Assembly: GCA_040752025.1 (NCBI GenBank)
Contig: JBFMFR010000025.1
Span: forward strand, 1-64,000
Reading direction: 5' to 3'
Origin: JBFMFR01 sp040752025
Lineage (GTDB): Bacteria; Chloroflexota; Anaerolineae; Anaerolineales; UBA4823
DNA length: 64,000 nucleotides
Shown here: positions 58,865 through 64,000 of the stretch, piece by piece
Layout of the letters: the number at the start of each line of letters is the position of its first letter
Numbering within the stretch: the stretch's first letter is position 1
Notes under the pieces: generated by a model
Databases searched by the model: none
What the model was told of the DNA's origin: nothing
Seen by the model: only the letters and a program-made list of their open reading frames with translations
Translations under genes and position numbers: made by a program

Positions 58865-60589
58865 ATGCCACTCGCTCCAGGGCAAATTCTGAACAACCGC
58901 TATCGCATCGTCAAGCTGCTTGGACAGGGCGGCTTTGGGGCGGTTTATCGCGTCTGGGACACCAACCTGGAACGGGCGCGGGCGCTCAAAGAGAATTTGA
59001 ACACGGGGCGCGAGGCCCAGGGGCAGTTCAAGCGCGAAGCACAGTTGATGGCCGACCTTTCACACCCCAACCTGCCCAAAGTGCTGGATTATTTCAGCAT
59101 CTCCCACCAGGGCGATTTCATTCAGTACCTGGTGATGGAATACATCGAGGGGGAAGACCTGGAACAAATGAGTAAGCGCTGGGGCAGAGGGCTGCCCGAG
59201 GCGCAGGTGCTGCCCTGGATCGGGCAGGTATGTGAGGCACTGGAATATTTACACACCCAGCGCCCGCCCATCATCCACCGTGATATCAAGCCGGCCAACA
59301 TCAAGATCACCCCGGAAGGCAAAGCGGTGCTGGTGGACTTCGGCATCGCCAAGGCTTTCGATCCCGGCACGCGCACCGCGGCCGGAGCCAGGGCAGTCAC
59401 CCCAGGTTACTCGCCTTTCGAACAATATGGGCGGCAGTCCACCGACGCCCGTTCGGACGTCTACGCCCTGGGAGCCACGCTGTACTGCCTGCTCACCGGC
59501 GTGACCCCGCCCGAGAGCATCGACCGCGCTACCGGCGCGGTGGTGATGCCCGCCCCGCGCCAGATCAACCCGGGCATCTCGGCGCAGACCGAGGCGGCCA
59601 TCCTACGAGCTATGGCCCTGATGCCGGAGCAGCGCTTCCCGGGCATGCAGGCTTTCAAGGCAGCTCTGGTCACCGCCAGCCAATCCTACCACCTGGGGGA
59701 CACCTACCTAGCGCCCGTCCTGCCGCGCCCGGCAGCCAGCACGGCCTACCAGGCCGCCGAGGGCGTGGCCTCGGCCCCGCCCAGCGCGCCCAGGCAAACC
59801 GGCCAGGCGCGACCATTGCCGCGCCCCGCCAACTTCATCGCCCTGCTGATGATCGCAGCCGCCATCGTCCTGCTGCTGGTGGCGGTTGGCAACGGGCATC
59901 CACCCGTTTTCGGGCCGAAAGAAAGCGCCTCGCCGCCCACGCTCACGAATGCGCAGGTTGCCCAGCAGCGGCGCACCGCCACAGCATTGGAAAGCCAACG
60001 CCGGGCGGTTTCACTCACGCTGACAGAACAGGCTCGCTATCCCAAAGAGACCACGGATTCCGGCAAGCAGGATGCCCAGAAACTGGCCGCGACGAGGACA
60101 GCCCTGGCGCAAATGACCGCCGAGGCCATCGAAGAGGGCCAGCCCATCAGCACAGACGCGCGGCAATCCACAGCCCAGTGGTACAGTTCGCAGCCGGTAA
60201 CCTGGTCGATTCCTTTTCTGAACGCTTCCGTCAAGAAACTCCGTTTTTATGCCCAGGACAGCCAGGAAGTTCCCTTCGGCAGCCGCACATACCTGGACGC
60301 ATTCCCACGCCAGGAACCCTACCAGGTATGCGCTGAGCTGCACCTGTCGCACGCCGCCCCAGGCAGAGTGGTCTACGTCACGTTCGAGAGCGTCTTATTC
60401 CAACCGGATGAAACCTACCAGACCTGGGATCGTGAATCCTGGTTGGAAGCTAAAGCGACCATCTCACAGCACGACCTGGGCTGCACCGGTTGGGAGTACG
60501 CCGGTGGATTGCCGGCCGGTAGATATACCTGGAACGTGTTCATCGGCGCCCAAAAAATCGCCCTGGCATCCTTCGAAATCATCGAGTAA
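58865..60589 (+). CDS. membrane Ser/Thr protein kinase with extracytoplasmic sensor domain
   Basis: 574 residues. Kinase domain about 10-272: GQGGFGAV at 20-27, Lys42 (RALKE), HRDIKPAN at 138-145, DFG at 158-160. The region 273-322 is a proline-rich juxtamembrane linker; one membrane helix lies at about 323-342. Outside, a helical stretch (about 365-420) leads to a beta-sandwich domain (PVTWSIPFLNASVKKLRFYAQDS ... YQVCAELHLSHAAPGRVVYVTFESVLF ... CTGWEYAGGLPAGRYTWNVFI) with two cysteines that could pair. The kinase half is close to that of the kinase at 3832, but the outer domain differs. The next gene starts 9 bp downstream. Confidence 0.93.
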   Translation: MPLAPGQILNNRYRIVKLLGQGGFGAVYRVWDTNLERARALKENLNTGREAQGQFKREAQLMADLSHPNLPKVLDYFSISHQGDFIQYLVMEYIEGEDLEQMSKRWGRGLPEAQVLPWIGQVCEALEYLHTQRPPIIHRDIKPANIKITPEGKAVLVDFGIAKAFDPGTRTAAGARAVTPGYSPFEQYGRQSTDARSDVYALGATLYCLLTGVTPPESIDRATGAVVMPAPRQINPGISAQTEAAILRAMALMPEQRFPGMQAFKAALVTASQSYHLGDTYLAPVLPRPAASTAYQAAEGVASAPPSAPRQTGQARPLPRPANFIALLMIAAAIVLLLVAVGNGHPPVFGPKESASPPTLTNAQVAQQRRTATALESQRRAVSLTLTEQARYPKETTDSGKQDAQKLAATRTALAQMTAEAIEEGQPISTDARQSTAQWYSSQPVTWSIPFLNASVKKLRFYAQDSQEVPFGSRTYLDAFPRQEPYQVCAELHLSHAAPGRVVYVTFESVLFQPDETYQTWDRESWLEAKATISQHDLGCTGWEYAGGLPAGRYTWNVFIGAQKIALASFEIIE

Positions 60590-60597
60590 AAGAAGCA

Positions 60598-62169
60598 ATG
60601 TTACCCACATCTTTGCGCAAACCGCGCCTGTATTTCACCCTGGCTTTGGCCCTGGTCTACATCCTGGGGATCGGCCTGCGACTTTACGACATCACCGACG
60701 AGCCGCTTGGGTATTACCCGCTGCGCCAGCTCCAGGGCGCCATCGTGGCGCGCGGCATTTATTACACCATGTTGCCTTCCGCCGACCCGGTGCAACGCGA
60801 CCGGGCTGTCGGCTTGTGGCATACGATCGCCGTGCACGAGCCCCTCATCCAGCAATACACCGTGGCGCTGACCTACCTGGTCGTTGGTCATGAAATCCCC
60901 TGGGTCGCCAGCATCTACAACCTGGTTTTTTGGCTGGTGAGCGCCGCGGCGCTGTACGCCCTGGCCAAGCGCATGGCTGCCGCGCTGCTCAAGGAGCGGG
61001 AGCCAGCCGCCGCTGAAATCCTGGCTTCGATTAGCGCACTGCTGGCCCTGGCGTATTTTTTACTGCTGCCCTTTGGGGTGCTTGCCAGCCGTTCGTTCCA
61101 GCCCGATCCCGGCATGACCATGTGGATTCTGCTGTTCAGCTATGCCATCTACCGCTGGTCCGAAGAGCCGAACTGGAAATGGGCGCTCCTAGCGGGCGTT
61201 TTCGCCGGCCTGGCTGTGCTGATCAAAGCCGTGGCGTTTTGTACGGTCTTTATCGGCCTGGCCGCCATCGCCCTCTATAACCTGGGTCCGCGGCGCGTGA
61301 AAGAGATCCCAGCCGCGCTGCTCAGGATGGTGAAGAACCCCCAGCTCTGGGCGATCCTGTTTTTGATGGTCGCGCCCACCGCCTTGTTCTACTGGTTCAA
61401 CCGGGGGCGGGCCGGCGATTACTTCTCGGCCTACATGCTGTCGCTGGGCCACATGCTGCTGAGCCCGAGCCATTACCTGGTCTGGTTCCGCCTGGTGGCC
61501 AGCCTCTTGAAACTGCCTGCGCTGCTCATTGCCCTGGCGGGCGTGCTCGTGTCTCGCGGTCGCAACCTGGCGCTCTCGCTCGGCCTGTGGATAGGCTATT
61601 TCGTTTATGGGCTGGCCTTCCCCTATCAAATGGACACCCACAGCTATTACCACCTGGAGCTGGTGGCATTGGTGCCCCTGTCCATGGTGCCAGCCTTTGC
61701 CCTGGCCCTGGAGCGCCTCCGCAAAGCCCCACGAGTATGGCAGACGGCCTTGGCCCTGGCGGGTGTGTGCGTGGCGATCTACTTCACCTGGCAGTCCTTC
61801 CTGCCGATCTACCGCGATGACTTTCGTGACCAGCCCGCTTACTGGCAAAAGGTAGCCAATGAACTGCCCAACGATGGGAAAACCATCGCCATCACCCAGG
61901 AGTTCGGATTCAGACTGCTGTATTACGGCTGGCGCAAACTCGACCTGTGGCCTAACGTGGATCAAATCGAGTTGAGGGACCTGCGCGGCAAGAGCCGCGA
62001 GTTCGAGGAATATTTTGCAAAACAGGTTAAGGGCAAACGCTACTTCTTGATCACGGACTTCAACGAATTCGACAACCAGCCAGTGCTCAAACAATACTTA
62101 TATGACAACTACCCGATCATCCAACAGAGAGATGGTTACATTCTCTTCGATTTAGGCCCCAAAACTTAA
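60598..62169 (+). CDS. GT-C fold glycosyltransferase, ArnT/GT39-like membrane protein
   Basis: 523 residues with about eleven hydrophobic helices and a soluble C-terminal segment of about 90 residues. The first loop has RLYDITDEPLGYYPLRQLQGA, the Asp/Glu-containing site of GT-C enzymes that use polyprenyl-phosphate sugars. The C-terminal part (YWQKVANELPNDGKTIAITQEFGFRLLYYGWRKLD) is seen in related membrane proteins annotated as family 39 glycosyltransferases. It is 9 bp after the kinase gene and probably in the same transcript, hinting at kinase-controlled cell-surface glycosylation. Acceptor unknown. Confidence 0.82.
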   Translation: MLPTSLRKPRLYFTLALALVYILGIGLRLYDITDEPLGYYPLRQLQGAIVARGIYYTMLPSADPVQRDRAVGLWHTIAVHEPLIQQYTVALTYLVVGHEIPWVASIYNLVFWLVSAAALYALAKRMAAALLKEREPAAAEILASISALLALAYFLLLPFGVLASRSFQPDPGMTMWILLFSYAIYRWSEEPNWKWALLAGVFAGLAVLIKAVAFCTVFIGLAAIALYNLGPRRVKEIPAALLRMVKNPQLWAILFLMVAPTALFYWFNRGRAGDYFSAYMLSLGHMLLSPSHYLVWFRLVASLLKLPALLIALAGVLVSRGRNLALSLGLWIGYFVYGLAFPYQMDTHSYYHLELVALVPLSMVPAFALALERLRKAPRVWQTALALAGVCVAIYFTWQSFLPIYRDDFRDQPAYWQKVANELPNDGKTIAITQEFGFRLLYYGWRKLDLWPNVDQIELRDLRGKSREFEEYFAKQVKGKRYFLITDFNEFDNQPVLKQYLYDNYPIIQQRDGYILFDLGPKT

Positions 62170-62209
62170 CCTACACGCAAGCAGGGCCACGATTTTTTGG
62201 AGGGCAAAC

Positions 62210-64000
62210 ATGAATCACCAGGAATTTCGCTCAGGGCTAGAAAATCCGCCGCAAACCGGAAATCGCGCCAGGAGACAGGCTCTCCTGGCGTTGACGTTTG
62301 TGCTCATCGCCAGCCTGGCTTGCAGCATGTTCAGCAAAACCGGCCAGGGCCCAACGCCAGAGCCAACCAGCGCGCCAGTCTCTCCCACGCCGGCCGGGGA
62401 GGCCACTCATCCGGCTGAAAGCACCGCTCCACCCGCACCGACCGGCGCCACGCCGGTTCCCCAGGGCCAGGTCGAGCTGTGGCAGTGGGCCAGCTCCGCC
62501 ACGGCCAGCTCGGAATACGGCAGCAGCGACTGGTCAGCAAGCCAGGCAACCGGCGAACCCAACACTACCATCTGCGGCGACTACACCACAGCCTGGGCCT
62601 CGCAGGGCAGCGATACCGTGGAATGGCTGGAGCTGCGCTACGCTACGCCGGTAATCCCCAGCCAGGTGCAAATCCACCAGAGCTACAATCCCAGCCAGAT
62701 CACCCGCGTGGAGCTGCTGGACACCAACGGCCAATACCACACGGTTTACGAGGGCACGCCGGCGCCCGCCGCCGAATGCCCTTATTTCATGCCAATCGAT
62801 GTTCCACCCGCGGATTACCTGGCCGTGGGGGTGCGCATCCACATCGACCAATCCCAACTGGGACTGGGCTGGAACGAGATCGATGCCGCCGCCCTGGTCG
62901 GCATGGGACCGGCCGGAGCAGCGACGCCAGAACCCACTCCCACTCCGGTAACCGGGGAGGGCGAAGGGCTGGTCGAGTTTGGCTGGACGGTTTTCTCCAA
63001 TGGGAATTACGTCAACAGCCTGGCTTTACAGGATGGTCACTTGTGGGCGGGGACCGGCGGCGGCGTGGTAGATTGGGACCTGGGCAGCGGCCAGGCCCGC
63101 AAATACACCGTATCCGATGGACTGCTGGTGAACGAAATCCGGGCGATTGTGGCCTGCCCGCTGCCAGAAATGCGCATCGTCGCGGGCAGCGAGGGCGGGC
63201 TGAACATCCTGGACCCTGAAGAGGGTTTCCCGGTTTGGGAAACCCTGGAAAGCGCCATCCCACCCCAAATGGGACCTGGCGTGCTCACCCTGGACTGTGA
63301 CCCACTCTCCAGGCGCCTGTTCGTAGGGTACAACTTTGAGCTACAAATCTACGAAGCCGACAGCGGCGAATGGCGCTCCTACACCCAGGAGAACGGTCTG
63401 GCCTCCGACGCGGTGACGCAGGTGACCACCATTGGCCAGGACACCTGGGTGGCAGCCTCGTTCGGGTTGACGGTGCTGCACAAGGATGGCAGCTCCAGCG
63501 GATACACTGAAGCGGACAGCGATATCCCCAGCCAGGAAATCTACACCATCGCTGGCGATTCACAGGGCGCGGCCTGGCTGGGCACACAGCAGGGGCTGGT
63601 CAAATTCCAGGCAGGCGCATGGCGGCTGTATAACGAGAAGAACGTGGCCGACTTTCCTTCGGCGCGGCGCATCGATGGCGTGGTGGTCGCCCCGGACGAC
63701 AGCCTCTGGATCGGCGACAACCTGGGGCAGATCTGCCATTTCGACCCCGGGCAAGAGACCTGCCTGCAAACCTATTCCGAAGAACCCGGCATGGTAGCGT
63801 ACGTCAAGGATATGGTCATCGATGCGCAAAGCCGGCTGTATTACAGCGGCGGCAAGCAGGGCATCAGCGTTCTCGAGAACGGGCGCTGGCGCACCATGCA
63901 GGTGAACGAGCGCCCATTGAGCAACGCCTACCAGGCCATCGCCCAGACCCCGGACGGCATGATCTGGGTTGCCGGTCGAGCAGGCCTGCAGAAGTTTCGC
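62210..64000 (+). CDS. propeller-containing surface lipoprotein, 3' end outside window
   Basis: The frame is open for 597 codons from ATG 62210 (GGAGGG five bases upstream) to the window end. A signal-anchor ends ASLAC, a likely lipoprotein cysteine, followed by a Thr/Pro-rich spacer. Residues about 90-245 form a discoidin-like jelly roll (LWQWASSATASSEYGSSDWSASQATGEPNT ... WLELRYATPVIPSQVQIHQSY). From about 262 there are repeated blades (LWAGTGGGVVDWDL, VAGSEGGLNILD, WVAASFGLTVLHKDG, WLGTQQGLVKFQ, LWIGDNLGQICHFD, WVAGRAGLQKF) like the two-component-regulator propeller. Probably a surface sensor or binding protein that acts with the kinase and glycosyltransferase upstream. Confidence 0.88.
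   Translation, partial: MNHQEFRSGLENPPQTGNRARRQALLALTFVLIASLACSMFSKTGQGPTPEPTSAPVSPTPAGEATHPAESTAPPAPTGATPVPQGQVELWQWASSATASSEYGSSDWSASQATGEPNTTICGDYTTAWASQGSDTVEWLELRYATPVIPSQVQIHQSYNPSQITRVELLDTNGQYHTVYEGTPAPAAECPYFMPIDVPPADYLAVGVRIHIDQSQLGLGWNEIDAAALVGMGPAGAATPEPTPTPVTGEGEGLVEFGWTVFSNGNYVNSLALQDGHLWAGTGGGVVDWDLGSGQARKYTVSDGLLVNEIRAIVACPLPEMRIVAGSEGGLNILDPEEGFPVWETLESAIPPQMGPGVLTLDCDPLSRRLFVGYNFELQIYEADSGEWRSYTQENGLASDAVTQVTTIGQDTWVAASFGLTVLHKDGSSSGYTEADSDIPSQEIYTIAGDSQGAAWLGTQQGLVKFQAGAWRLYNEKNVADFPSARRIDGVVVAPDDSLWIGDNLGQICHFDPGQETCLQTYSEEPGMVAYVKDMVIDAQSRLYYSGGKQGISVLENGRWRTMQVNERPLSNAYQAIAQTPDGMIWVAGRAGLQKFR

Overview
The window looks like a chromosomal segment of a Chloroflexota bacterium, probably Anaerolineae-like. 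The evidence is indirect: Ser/Thr kinases opening with MPL(S/A)PGQ-LNNRYRIVKLLGQGGFGAVYR, many lipoproteins with Pro/Thr-rich linkers, TolB-like and two-component-type propellers, fused NuoCD, and a GC-rich main part. No rRNA or tRNA gene was seen. The genus cannot be named from the sequence alone.

1-1.3 kb is mostly non-coding: a 7-bp tandem repeat, a 98-bp element with 16-bp inverted ends, an orphan ribbon-helix-helix antitoxin and several hairpins. 1.3-10.6 kb is visibly more AT-rich and looks like an accessory island. It holds a Gly-Asp-repeat protein, a DUF3887-type lipoprotein, a membrane Ser/Thr kinase with a C-terminal WD40 propeller, a two-helix mini-protein, a membrane NACHT NTPase, a protein with a HEPN-type Rx4H motif, a start-less reading frame carrying a CCHC zinc knuckle, and a possible PD-(D/E)xK-like nuclease. 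The island ends at a mosaic of two truncated genes bracketed by a 17-bp direct repeat.

11.2-19.7 kb (minus strand) carries a cytosolic BtuF-like protein and then an operon, in transcription order iscX, nuoB, nuoCD, nuoI, mrp, ricT, PIG-L deacetylase, M20 amidohydrolase. It couples complex I peripheral-arm subunits to Fe-S assembly factors. A SufR-like regulator is divergent, with a perfect 18-bp palindrome between two apparently leaderless promoters.

19.8-28.5 kb is a run of self-contained regulator modules: PadR plus a double flavodoxin-fold protein, PadR plus a methyltransferase, TetR plus a rifampicin-phosphotransferase-like dikinase, and a HTH/beta-sandwich regulator. Most have a recognisable promoter and operator. 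A broken Y1 transposase lies among them.

28.6-43.4 kb holds secreted and housekeeping genes: a metzincin-like protease, AlkD, a VOC protein, a methyltransferase, several lipoproteins (including an M28 peptidase and a TolB-like propeller), an esterase, a membrane protein, and an M20 dipeptidase translationally coupled to a tandem GNAT protein. 43.5-50.8 kb is a sugar-type ABC transport locus with a GntR regulator, a Tat lipoprotein binding protein, two permeases, a sugar isomerase/epimerase, a transaldolase-family protein and, unexpectedly, panB.

51.1-58.4 kb has degV with an apparent leader terminator, then a minus-strand operon for a MacAB-like exporter, a Gly-rich lipoprotein and an OmpR-type two-component system. 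58.4-64 kb has a second gene-fragment mosaic (HTH and CorA pieces) followed by a second Ser/Thr kinase, a GT-C glycosyltransferase and a propeller lipoprotein that runs off the window end.
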